Assembly (NCBI GenBank): GCA_000310025.1
Contig: FN648511.1
Coordinates: 49,342-73,365 of the forward strand
Direction of reading: 5' to 3'
Source of the DNA: Ectocarpus siliculosus
Lineage: Eukaryota; Sar; Phaeophyceae; Ectocarpales; Ectocarpaceae
DNA length: 24,024 nt
Each line of letters starts with the position of its first letter. Position 1 is the first letter of the stretch. A program made the position numbers and the translations under genes. Under the pieces are notes generated by a model. That model saw nothing but the letters and a program-made list of their open reading frames with translations. It ran no database searches and was not told the DNA's origin. Of this stretch, positions 1 to 10,165 are shown piece by piece.

Positions 1-146
1 ACAGGACCGATCACCGATGGCCAACCGTTCCTTCCTACTTCGCCAATGGTGGCTCAAAAATGTCGTCCCTAGTCTATCTATCCCAACGATATCACTTCCC
101 GCCTTTCTTTTCAAACCACTTCCTACTCCCCAGTACAGCTATCTAT

Positions 147-1440
147 CTATACCGTCCTCTCCTCTCTATTCCATGCCTCAAACATCCCCCTGAACTTCCC
201 TTGTATTTTTCCCAGCTCAGTCATGTGCACTTCCCTCTCCTCTTCGTACAACTGACATTCCGCGACTACATGAACACGGTCTTCGCACTCGAAACGCAAT
301 CAATCACATTTGAACTTGTCGTCTTCGTTGTCTACCGTCCTATGTCTTCGTCGACGTTCTCGAAGGCCTATGTGCCCGGTCCTGAATTTGACCTTAAGCT
401 TTGTTCCTGCATCCATTGGTCCATGTAGGTAATCCTTGAGCCCTATTCCTTCTTTCAACATTCCGTACACTTCTAGACCCTCCTTATCCTCGGTTTCTTT
501 CCTTAGATTCTGTTTTTCTCTCTCGGCACAAGCAACAGATATCTTCTCCTTGAACCCCTGTACACTGTAGTAGACCCTCCGTTTCCAGGGTTTCATCTTC
601 GTCGGTTTCGAACCCCTTCCACACGTGCTCTACAACCTTGACCCATTTTGTGGGTTGTCTACCCCTCGTTTTGTTTGCCTACTTCGCCTCCCGTACTATT
701 CTCGGCAACCTCTCCTCTCCCACCCCGCACATGCGATACTGCCATGTCAGCTTCCTTGCGTCTCTTCCCGACCGTGGGGATTGGATCCCCAATTCTGCCC
801 TGACGGCTGCATTACTTGTGCGCTTGGAGCATCCTAGAATGATTTTGCTTTCATCTGCGCCGCCTCGAGTTCTTTCACTACCTTCTTATTTCCTTCCCAT
901 GCTTCTCCGACGTACGGTACGATTACGCTCTTCAAAATCGTCAATTTGATGCGTGTATCGAGGTGCCGGTTTGAGAGTATTGGGTGCAGCTTCCCTGCTC
1001 GTGCTTTACCCTTTTCCGCTACCTTGAAAATGTGTGCATTCCACGAGCAGTCTTTTGAGATCTCTACTCCGAGGTATGTGTACTGGTCCACTACTGCAAT
1101 CTCCTCGATACCCCACTTCCACCTGTATTCTATTGGTTCCTCCCTGTCCTCGTTGCATACCATGACGGCACTCTTCTTAACGTTGGCAGACAATCTCCAC
1201 TTATCAGTAAACTTTTTCGCCGCATCAATTTGCAGTTGCAGTCCCTCAGGGGTGTCCGACATACCAACAAAATCATCCGCAAACAGCATTCCTGACAACG
1301 AAGTTTCCGTGTCCGCTGCTTTTACTCCCTTCCGGACTGCCTCTACGACTTCCAACAGATCGTTGATGAACACCTGGAACAATGTTGGGGACAGCGTGCA
1401 ACCTTGTGGGACCCCCTGTTCAATGTCGAAGAACTTTGAC
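147..1440 (-). pseudogene. Decayed LINE (non-LTR retrotransposon) reverse transcriptase, 5'-truncated
   Basis: On the minus strand, from about 1440 to 840, an open stretch encodes the C-terminal half of a non-LTR retrotransposon reverse transcriptase. It shows motif B (QGVPQGCTLSPTLF), the catalytic motif C (FADDFVG), then QYTYLGVEISKD and a thumb-like segment ending WEGNKKVVKELEAAQ. A frameshift near 840 moves the homologous reading to another frame (ILGCSKRTSNAAVRAELG), which runs to an in-frame TAG at 679-681. Related sequence continues to a TGA at 300-302, then a degenerate Cys/His segment (FECEDRVHVVAEC) and further similarity down to a stop at 147-149. The fingers region and everything 5' of motif B are missing. 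The break coincides with the repeat copy that starts at about 1441. At least one frameshift and three stops mean it cannot make an active enzyme. The LINE identity is strong; the clade is not determined. Confidence 0.9.
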
Positions 1441-2006
1441 AGGGGGAGGGGGGGTGTACTCATAGTCGTGCATGCCGTACGTAGTTGTTAGACCATTGAC
1501 CTCGCATCCCCACAAAGCCGGGACGGAGGACGCCGGATTCTCACCGGACCAGGCTCTCACATCACCAAGCACGAAGCGCCGTGAGGTATTCGGCGAGTCG
1601 CATGAAGGGTGCACTGAAATCTGCTAAGGGTGTTCGGCATCTTCTGCTTACGTCCTTGCGTACGGATGACAGCTGCGTATGACTTGATTTATTTTCTGGT
1701 GATTTCGCTTCCAGAGACAGTTGTAAGCACTGTGTAACTGCCTCGAGGGTGCTTGACCAATTTAATACAAGGTGGTGCAATTATCCCCCTTTGCGCGTAG
1801 TGAGGGTTCTCGACCCCGCACAAGAGGGTTCCCGACCCCGCACAACATAAGCTACTCGATCACCATTCATGGTTACCGAAAAAAAAACACACGAAAGGCA
1901 AAAAAAAAGCGGTAATAACCTGGTTACCAATCTCACGAAGTGATCGGCTTGTTTTACAACATCGCTGCCAAGCGATGAAAACCCAACCCCGGTGGCAAAC
2001 ACCGGG
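1441..2006 (-). mobile_element. Non-autonomous C-tailed repeat, copy A
   Basis: About 550 bp here match the reverse complement of 10661-11315 at roughly 90% by eye over the best 370 bp. The common end reads TGTACTCATAGTCGTGCATG on the plus strand from 1455. It directly abuts a G-run (1448-1454), so it is a C-tract in the element's probable sense orientation, minus. The other end holds one copy of a roughly 60-bp hairpin-bearing unit that is triplicated in copy B. Copy A has a short internal duplication near 1800-1850 that copy B lacks. There is no coding capacity. It interrupts the LINE remnant, so it arrived later or marks a recombination point. The class is unknown: a short retroposon (SINE-like) or another non-autonomous element. 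Confidence 0.8.
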
Positions 2007-2203
2007 GGGAGCAAACCTCGGGGGGGGGAGGTCGCGCCCCGAAGTGGGCAGGTATTCCCGCATCTCGGAGAGTAGCGTTATTCCAACTGACACGGTGGGC
2101 TGGCAGCGTAGACAATAAAAATACATTGTGTTCATAGTCGATCACGGCCTCCCAACCTCCCCACTCAACCCTTGACAAGTTGTGATCGGTGCACAACCTA
2201 CAC
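2005..2203. mobile_element. Foldback/MITE-like repeat, copy 1 (degenerate)
   Basis: Its centre shares an ordered series of blocks with 3163-3422: TCCCGCATCT, a GTTATTCCAA-like block, a CGGTGGGCTG-like block, and the right-hand CGGCCTCCCAACCTCCCC. The two flanks are imperfect inverted repeats of each other: a G-rich block with GGGGAGGT on the left, and CCTCCCAACCTCCCC followed by GGTGCACAACCTACACC on the right. The left edge merges with the end of repeat copy A, so that boundary is approximate. It has no coding capacity. The structure suggests a short non-autonomous DNA transposon. Confidence 0.6.
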
Positions 2204-3162
2204 CTCAAGCGAGGGGGGTTGTTGTACTGAACTAGATAGAACACTCGCTCGCGCGAACGGTTGTTGGTCGACAACTGCTGCTTATGATCTGTCTTGTTGT
2301 AGGCGAAGCACGAATCCCAATAGCGGTATGACGAGAGTGAACGCGTGGGGAAAAAGACCGAGGGGGCATGGATGCGCCCCCTTCGTAGCAAGTAAGTGCG
2401 TCCCTGTCGATATTGCCAGGGTCATGCTGTGCGTGCAAGAAAAACTCCTAATCAAGAAAAATCATTTGTAATTTTCAAGCGATCGCGCGTAGGGTCGGCG
2501 CAAAACCTGAATCACGAGTAGTATAATATGATAGTTACGAATCTAACAAGGTTCCTTACACCATGATGTAGGGACAATTTTGCATAGTATATGCAAACGT
2601 CTGGTGTTTCCCGCAACGAACCACATCGCAGACGTACGATAAGACCATCGACAGCAAGACGGGCCAGTCGTAGGCGAAGGGACCAAAACTAATTCCCCTG
2701 GGCTGCTACAATACCCCGAACAACAATGGCAAGGACGTATGATCATAAGTTTGACTCTAACGGGGGGGGGGGGGGGGGGGGGGAAAGGGACAAAAACCCC
2801 CCAAAACTTTCCCCCCCCCAAATTTTGGTCCAAAAGAAAAAACAATCTAAATTTTCCAAAAACATCCACCGAGGTAAAGCGATTGTTGCCCAAAAAAATG
2901 TCACCGTTCTTGTACGGTTGTCCAGATGCACTTCGGGGGAGTCAAGCCATTTGCGTCCCCCCTCTGTTGGCATCTGTTAGCCGGGACAACACAAGAAGGT
3001 GCAAGAGCTCGTAGTAGTCTACTGTGTTTCATTTGTTGTCAGCATCGACCGAGCTAACCAACAGACCAATCAATGAAAAGAGGCGGTCTGTTTCAGTACG
3101 CTTGAAAACACAAGTAAGTGATTTCTCGACGTGTATGTGTAGGTGGTGCATAGTAGGTGGGT
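2204..3162. other. Intergenic, no gene seen; contains a 22-G run
   Basis: No recognisable coding sequence or RNA gene is visible. A run of 22 G occupies 2762-2783. It is followed to about 2860 by alternating runs of C, A and T that look like degraded base calling more than natural sequence. Any translation through this patch is a glycine or proline homopolymer. Confidence 0.6.
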
Positions 3163-3422
3163 CACTGGTGTCCATAGGCAGGTTGTGGGTAGGTTGGGGC
3201 ACCGACTACAACCTCGGGGGCGGGGGGGGGGGTTGCAGGGAGGTTGCAGCCGCAAGTGTGCTAGTTGTCCCGCATCTTGGATTCTGGCATTATTCCAATC
3301 AAATACGGCGGGCTGCAAGCCTGAAGAAAAAATGGGTTCAAGGTAGAACTCGCGGCCTCCCAACCTCCCCCCCCCCAGGTAGGTTGTGGTTGGTGCCCAA
3401 CATGCCCCTCTGGCCACCAGTG
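3163..3422. mobile_element. Foldback/MITE-like repeat, copy 2 (better preserved)
   Basis: About 260 bp begin with CACTGGTG (3163-3170) and end with its inverse CACCAGTG (3415-3422). The inverted similarity continues inward: CCATAGG against CCAGAGG, then TTGGGGCACCGACTACAACC against TTGGGCACCAACCACAACC read from the other end, then a G/C tract, then GGGAGGTTG near both ends of the core. Each arm is therefore roughly 80-100 bp and imperfect. The roughly 90-bp core resembles that of copy 1. No clear target-site duplication is visible. It has no coding capacity. A non-autonomous DNA transposon is the simplest reading. Confidence 0.7.
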
Positions 3423-3928
3423 GTTTGATGTATTTTTGCATGCACGATGCGAAGTGGATAGAAAATGACACCACCAGGACTCGCCGCCAACCTCATTGTC
3501 CGGAAGAATAAAGATGCAAGTATGTGTGGCCTGAAGCCGGAGTAAGACATTCTGGTGTGGCGGGAAATTGTTGCAGAACCAACCGTCCGTGTCTTCTCTG
3601 TGCCGTTGTAAGGAGGGCTTGTGGGTTTCAACCTTTCTTCATGGCCAGGTGACGGTGGTCTCTGCGATAGTTCTCCTTCGTACGTATTTCTAGCCCCGGT
3701 AGTTAGTTGTTGCCATGTCTACACAGTACTACAATTTGACGTTGTTGTTATTGGTGTCATTCTCCCATATACCAGCAAGCAGCATGATTCCGTCGTCTAC
3801 GGTATATTATTAGAGGGAATCCACGTGTTGTTGAAATGACGTGAAAGATTGACATTTCAGGAAGTTTTGACGTGAAGAGGTTGCGCCGCTTTTTGGGGGG
3901 CAAACTCTGACGGCGAAATTTTTGTGAG

Positions 3929-3986
3929 GAAGCGTCAAAATTAAATTTCACCCAAACATAAAACGACGCGAAAAGATTGACGCTTC
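3929..3986. repeat. Short inverted repeat, 10-bp arms
   Basis: GAAGCGTCAA (3929-3938) is the exact inverse of TTGACGCTTC (3977-3986), with a 38-base AT-rich spacer. The surrounding 3840-3990 and 4650-4740 are rich in TTGACG/CGTCAA words. They may be fragments of one old repeat. Confidence 0.5.
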
Positions 3987-4414
3987 AAACATCGCCAGAC
4001 TGTGGCTCACACACGCTTGCTCTGCTGCGGTCTGCTGTGCGCGGTCAGCAGCGAACACATTGGCCATGCCTATACTGATTGCTCCTAGCGGTCCTGCACC
4101 CACGCGTCTCGGCAGTTCTCACGGCGGCCAAGAGGCCAGACGCGCGTGTTCGGCGCGCGCGTTCGGTAGATGCGCCGTCGCGATTGCGCACGGGCTTTCA
4201 GCAGCAAAAAGGGGCATAGGCAGGGGAGTGATTGGGGGAGTCTCGCCCTCGAAGGCAGCACATGGAGAGGAGTAAGGGAGGGTACACGGACTTTGCCAGT
4301 CAGTAGGTGCATTTCGCCCGCCCCCTCACGGGGTTCGGTGCTCTGCTGCCGCAGTGACATCGGTATATACACAGCAGTGCAGCGAGCAGCTGCCTTACTC
4401 ATCAGCAACGAACG

Positions 4415-4460
4415 GCAGTTTGACGCCTGGGAAGTCGCAGTTTGACGCCTGGGAAAAGTC
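4415..4460. repeat. Tandem duplication of a 22-24 bp unit
   Basis: GCAGTTTGACGCCTGGGAA occurs at 4415 and again at 4437, the copies differing by two extra A in the second. It is a simple tandem duplication with no evident function. Confidence 0.85.
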
Positions 4461-5300
4461 GCCGCGGCAAAGGAGGGAAGGTCGGCGGGATGAGGCGAAG
4501 GGGTACACCTAGTCTCCTGGGAGCCTGGGGGTGTGAGTCTTCGCTTCGGAATGTCGACCCTGGGTGGCAGCCCGAACCAACCTTGAACTCTACCTCCACC
4601 ATTTTTTTTTTTCACCTCTCACGTGTCAACGGGCACACGCGGTGCGAATTTTTTCCCGTCAAAACCCTCAACCACCGTCACTTTATGTTGGCGTCAATCC
4701 TCAAAGGTCAAAGGTCAAAATTCCGCGTCAATCCATAGTGGATACCCTATATTATTATGCCGAAAAGTCAACGCGGGGAGAGGTCCGAGAGGTCTCATTC
4801 CGATTGGGATGTCGCAAAACGCGCACAAACGCACGCAACACGGGTTTGTCTCATCGCCCACTCTACGTACGGTGGTAGCACACCTGACCAAAACATTACG
4901 CTCGCATATCGTGTAGACTACATGGTGTTGGTCTCTGTCGACCACACACGCACGCATGTCGTGGGAGCCTGCGCGAGCCAGGGTGACCGCATGCGATATG
5001 CGATGCGTCCCCTCGCGTCGTCAAGGAAAATCAATGGTTGGTTGTGAAACGCGATGTACAGTAGTACGGTAGTAGTCTGCACTGTAGTAGATTACATGGT
5101 CTCTGTAATGATGAGATGACATCTGAATTACATTAGTCTATGTTACGAAACATGGGAACTCAGTGGTGTTGCGCTGGTTGCAAAGGGCATCCCGCGTGTG
5201 TGTATGTATCAGCGATGGGCGATTTGATGACTACGTCGCGTATACATCCGCGAGTGAGTGTACAGCAGAGGTAGAGAGAAATGTTTGAGAGAGGGGCGTC

Positions 5301-5576
5301 TGTGAAAAGAGGGAACCGTCCTCGACAGACGTTGGGGAGTTTCTACCTTTATGAAGGTGGTCTCCACATTATTACCCCCCCCTTTTTTCGAGACTTTTTC
5401 TTGTTTTCCAGGCAAGAGAAGTCTTCTTGGGGTAACCGGAACCCGACCGGCTGGCGGCGGGGCGATTCACATTCCTCACAATCCTCTGACATCTCACGTC
5501 GACGCCATTGTGAAAAGAGGGAATCGTCCTCGACAGACGTTGGGGAGTTTCTACCTTTATGAAGGTGGTCTCCACA
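5301..5576. repeat. 68-bp direct repeat pair
   Basis: 5301-5368 and 5509-5576 are identical except for one C/T difference in the GGGAACCG/GGGAATCG block. They are offset by 208 bp. Weak similarity continues beyond the right edge (ATTACC in both). The 140 bp between the copies is unrelated to either copy. Confidence 0.9.
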
Positions 5577-6419
5577 CGTCCTTCATTACCAACCAGCACA
5601 GTATCTGCTAGATGGCACAGTGTTGCCTTCGTTAAAAGTTCATGGAATGTTCCATGATGGGGGCGGCTGCAACATTTCTCGCGCATGTTTGAGTTTCCTA
5701 AATGGGGAGTACTTACAGCTGTATCTATGCATTCGTTCCAAGAAGACACTGGTGCTGAACGGTAAAAAATTACCGCCTGTTACTGCTGCTGCTGTCCTCT
5801 CGACGGTCGTTGGTTCGTTTGGGGTTCAACTGCTTTTTCTGTTTTCATTAATCTACTGCTGTACATGTACAGCGGCACTTCTCTGTCTTTTTTGCACCTG
5901 CAGCCAAGAGAGAGTTATAGATGCATTCACTGGTAGTGCTGTACCTGCTGATACGTCAAATGTACACCGAAAGATGCAGACTGGCGCCACCATACATACC
6001 TGTGGGCACGACGCAAAATATCTAGTTTTTTTTTAAACAGTTGACAGTTTCGGCCGAAAATTGTAAAAAGATTACACGCCTCCCATCCCACGGAACACCG
6101 GATCTCCGTATTTCGTGGTTCCCCACTCCCCGCGTTGCCAACACTTCAAACGAAGGACCAAGTCACGCTACTCTCACCTCTCTATCTCTCTCGCGTTTCT
6201 CTTGTGCTCGCATACAACGGACTGTGTCGTGTCATTCCTTCCCACTGCACAAGCGGCTTCAGCTCTATCGGGAAAGAGGAAAGACGAACCGGTTTGTCTG
6301 CGAATAGCGTTTTTGGGCGGCTCTTTGCTCTTTGCTGTAGGTCGCTCGTCCACAAGAGATCCTTGTGTACTAACCAACGCAACGCTCGGGGAAGTATCAT
6401 ATCGCATACCCCCACGACG

Positions 6420-8555
6420 ATGGCGGAAGTCGGCCAAAAATTCGACGACGTTCTCCGGAACCTGGCGGGCCAGGCAGGGTCCCTCGAGGCCTTGCTAGGG
6501 GCGTTCTTTTCCTTCCTCCACAGGAACACCGACTTCTATGTCACCTTCGATCCCACCAAGACGGCCAGGGCGGGCATGGGCTTCCCGGCTGGAAAGGCGG
6601 AAAAGCTCCTCCTCCGCGCGTTCCGATCCTTCCCGTACAAGTCGTACGGAGTCCAGGACGAGCAACTGCCGGCGGCAGCAGGGAGAGGGCGAGGACCAAC
6701 ATCGGCGAAGGAAGTTGCTGCGACAAAAATTGGCCCTGCCGGGGGCTCAATCTCGCGGAAGAACGATACCCGATCTTCTCCTCGGGATACAAAAGCCGGC
6801 GGCGTCGACACCGCCCCTGGGCGTGGCGGTCGTGCCCCGGCACCACAATCTTCAGCAGCAGCAGCAGCAGCTGCTGCTGCTGCACCATCATTACCATCGG
6901 CGTCAACTCCCGGCGAAGGCTCCGTCGCTCCTTCCTCCACGACAACCCCGCCTCCTGAACCACCAACCACCGCCAATGACAAACCGGCGGCGGCGGCGGC
7001 GGCGGCGGCGGGAGGCGTAAGCGTGCGCTACACGAAGGACGGAAAGCAGGTGCCTATCGGCAACGGCGGCGTAACCGACAGGTACTACTGGACGCAAACA
7101 GTAAATGAAGCCACGGTGTACGTCGACGTGCCCCCCGGCACTCGCTCCAAGGACGTGTCTTGCGTCATTCAGCCTAGATGGCTGAAGCTAAAAGTAAGAG
7201 GTGCAGGCGCGGCGGGAGGGGCGGGGGCAGCAGCAGCAGCAGCGGGAGCAGCAGCAGCGGGAGCAGCAGCAGCGGGGGCTGAGGACGTGGTTTTCGACGG
7301 GGAGCTACCGAGCGCGGTGTCGCGGGAGGACAGCATGTGGAGCCTGAACGACGGCAAGACGGTAGTGATATCTTTCGAGAAGACGACCAAGTCGTGGTGG
7401 AAGAGCGTCGTCGAGGGTGACCCGGAGATAGACACCTCCAAGGTGGGATTCAGTTATATCGACGGCGACGATCGGCTTTCTCCAGACTCTTACTGAACGT
7501 GCAGCTTGCTTTGTCGCTGTCGCCAACCTCACTACAAGCACCGCCATACATACCGTAGGTTGCGTAACGTACCACACCCCCTGGACCGATTTAAGAGCTT
7601 GATTACAGTACTCCACGACGAAGGGGATGCCACGGTCAAATAACGCACTATTTTCGAGACGGTTCCAACCCCGCCGTTTCAGCACAGTCACGTTTTTTGC
7701 TGCAGAGGGATGGAGATTTGATAGAGGCTCCAGGAGGTGCGGTATCTCGTGCAACCAACGGTACACCATTGTTGTTGAATTTTTGTTTCGTCTTGCCTTC
7801 GTGACTTCCGCTTTGTATTTGAGTGCCAAGTGCCAAGACTTTTGCGTGATAGTGGTGGCGGCACCGCCTGGCTTTGGGGCGAGGCAGGCGGGCCGACGAC
7901 AGAAACCAAGCACAATTTCTAGCTGTTTCTCCTTCAGGCCGCAGCGGTAGCAATTGTTGGAGCTACGGCAGGTCACCGAAGGACAACGTGAAGACCGGCA
8001 GCCCTTTCGCGACTGCGTCCAAGCTCAATCAAGAACAACACGATTTTTTGGTCTTGAGTCAAACCCGGAACTCGCTGTGTGCTGTTGTGGATAGACACGG
8101 AAACGCGGAGATCGGACTGACCTGCTCCGTTTTCACGATTCAGTACCTTCTTGTCAGTACAGCAACAGTGAAGAATGTTGAAGTTGGTTACCTTCCCGCG
8201 ATCCACACTCGCCATTCGGTGTCCACTCCATATCCGAATGTAGACATTAATATGTGTACCACTCAATCCTTGTACGTCCATATTTCTTGTTGTGGTTCAG
8301 GTCGACTCAACCACCAAGATCAGCGAGTACGACGGGGAGACTCAGGGCGCGATCCGCAAGATCATGTTCGACCAGCGGCAGAAGTCGCTCGGCCTTCCAA
8401 CGAGCGACGAGCTCAACGCCGACGCTCTGCTTGAGAGGGCCAAGGTCTTGCCGGGCAGCCCGTTCCTTCCGGGCGGCGTGCTCTTCGAGGGAGATAGCGG
8501 TGCCGGCGTTGTCGGTGGTGGCGGCGATGGCCTTGGACCCGATGGTGTGTGTTGA
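6420..8555 (+). CDS. NudC-family co-chaperone (NUDC/NUDCD3-like), two exons
   Basis: Exons 6420-7442 and 8301-8555 encode 425 residues. The intron 7443-8300 has a GTGGGA donor and a TTCAG acceptor, phase 0. The ATG at 6420 is the first in its frame. Residues 8-70 match the NudC N-terminal helical domain (FFSFLHRNTDFY, then MGFPAGKAEKLL). Residues 80-215 are low-complexity with two polyalanine tracts. Residues 220-330 form a CS (p23-like) beta-sandwich domain (YYWTQTV, FDGEL, SMWSLNDGKTVVISFEK, WWKSVVEGDPEID). Exon 2 continues without a gap into YDGETQGAIRKIMFDQRQ and LGLPTSDEL, a NudC C-terminal signature, then GSPFLPGG as in NUDCD3. Family members are HSP90-associated co-chaperones linked to dynein function and nuclear migration. 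A 27-residue Ala/Gly insertion (261-287) lies inside the CS domain. The family is clear; the choice between NUDC and NUDCD3 orthology is not. Confidence 0.92.
6853..6882. repeat. (CAG)6(CTG)4 palindromic microsatellite in coding sequence
   Basis: Six CAG units run straight into four CTG units, giving a 24-bp perfect inverted repeat with no spacer. In the reading frame it falls on GCA and GCT codons and encodes most of a 10-alanine tract (residues 146-155) of the NudC-family protein. Confidence 0.95.
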
Positions 8556-10164
8556 CAGAGGTCCACCTTGCCCAGTTAAATAGAGCTCGCTTGATCTAGG
8601 CCGTCGAATCCTCGCGCTTGTGGGTCGTTCTCCTGCAGCTACAGTAGTAGGAGCGGCGGCGGCACTAGCTTCACTAGCTTCACAGCCGGCGACTATGGCG
8701 TTGATTCTGGTTTTAGGCCCGATGAATAGTTGAACGCGAGACACCAGTACGGCGGCCGTGGAGCCCCTTGTTTTTTTGGCGGAATGGTGTATTTGCTTCC
8801 ACGACGGCACCATGTGCGTGCAGGCACAAGTGTTTCAGGTGTCGGCGTGTGGATTTGTACTTCATGATGTTGCAGCCTGCAATGTATCAACGTCTCGACG
8901 GCGGCACGCATCTCATTGTTCATGCGAGGAAGAAGAGGTGCTGAATTTCCCCCTCTTTGTATGCACACGCGTATGTATGTGCTCTGGTTCTTCACTGCGA
9001 ATGGGTCTGTGGGAACTCACAAACCAACAGCAAAGCAGTAGTTTCTTCGGCGTTCTTGCACAGCTGTTTCGCGCCGGCCTCGAGAGAGGGGGTGCACCAA
9101 CATGACAAGTGTGACTTTCCACCGGTAGTGATTGCGCCGAATCCGATGCTGTGCATGTACAGTACGTACGCACCAACTGGACTGGGATTGCCTGCGCCGA
9201 CTACGGCTCCGCACTCCATTGCGTGTTTTCCGACACGTCTAACATCCAACGCGTACAACGGGATGTAATTCACAACCCCAGGCGTTCGCAACAGCTACAC
9301 GTGGTGGACGCAGTAGTATGTGTTGTGCTTGAACTGCCAACAACGGGGGTAAAAATGGTCCAGTCGAAATATTTATTGTCAATGGCTATATTCGTTTTTT
9401 ATAGGGTCAGAACAGAACAACCCCAGAGGGGACTTCTGAACGAGAGTCGACGAAGAGATGTTGAGGCCCATGTGCTTCTGTGATGGCGCGTGCGAGCGGG
9501 TGTGCAGCATACAGGTAGTTTTAGACGTACGCAAAATAACAACTTGCCGGGTACCCGGCGACGGTCCTCAATTACATGCCCCCGAAGCCCATAATCGAGC
9601 TTGCTTCATCGCACGGGCGCAGAGCAAGTGCTCCCAGCCCTGGCGCGACGTATCAGGTCTTTCAAACCATTGGGCATACAACACGGTTGAACTACACGGG
9701 AGAATAGTTGTCAAAAAGAGAGAGTGGGAGGGTTGCCGGCACAGAGCCAGTTCATGCCGACATTGAGGCAACCCCTTGCACAGCACGCTCTCTCTGTGCA
9801 CTCAAGTCTTCCACCGCTTGTTTCCTCTCTTTCGCAGTGTGATCGATAGCAAAAACGCTTGCTCATTGCTGCCAACCACCACAGACTCAGCAAGCTTGAG
9901 CAATTTTTTGGTTATTTTTTTTTTAGATCCTGCTGCCGATGGGAAGACCAAGACCCATCCACGACACACCGCCGATATCCGCCGCCGCAAAAACAGCTAC
10001 GAGGACCGGTGTATCAACAACTACCGATTGCCTCAGTCGAGATGACACGCGCGTGCCATCTAAAGCAGACGGACGAACAGGGTCTCCCTCTCCCCTCCCC
10101 CAAACCCGGCACCCTTTCGTCAAAAACTGAGGAGTCCGCGGAGCTGCTCCGGTCTAAGCTTTAT
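8556..10164. other. Convergent intergenic region; 3' UTRs expected, no gene recognised
   Basis: This lies between the stop of the NudC-family gene and the stop of the eL20 gene, which face each other. Most of it probably belongs to 3' untranslated sequence. One patch, 9926-10045, has a poly-T/AG acceptor-like start followed by an open, basic 36-40 codon stretch (GKTKTHPRHTADIRRRKNSY). I could not assign it to any gene. Confidence 0.5.
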
Positions 10165-10165
10165 T
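10160..10165 (-). promoter_or_regulatory. AATAAA overlapping the eL20 stop codon
   Basis: The minus strand reads TAAATAAA across the stop, so AATAAA shares its first base with the last base of the TAA. It may be a polyadenylation signal, which would imply a very short 3' UTR. It may also be chance. Confidence 0.35.

Larger units (their letters stand above)
3423..6419. other. Long intergenic region without a convincing gene
   Basis: Open frames here are short, lack recognisable motifs and overlap on both strands. The region holds small repeats, listed separately, at 3929-3986, 4415-4460 and 5301-5576. Its last few hundred bases must contain the promoter and 5' leader of the NudC-family gene. 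No clear TATA box is visible there. Confidence 0.6.

Noticed and set aside
1780-1880. tRNA-like A and B boxes (TGGTCGAGTAG and GGGTCGAGAACCC) suggesting a tRNA-derived SINE
   Set aside because: The boxes are only about 12 bp apart, much closer than in a tRNA, and no cloverleaf can be drawn. Left as an open possibility, not a call.
5644-6036. Frame with a hydrophobic Leu/Cys-rich stretch resembling a membrane segment
   Set aside because: No family, no splice sites, and it ends in a T-run. Hydrophobicity comes from CTG/TTT-rich DNA.
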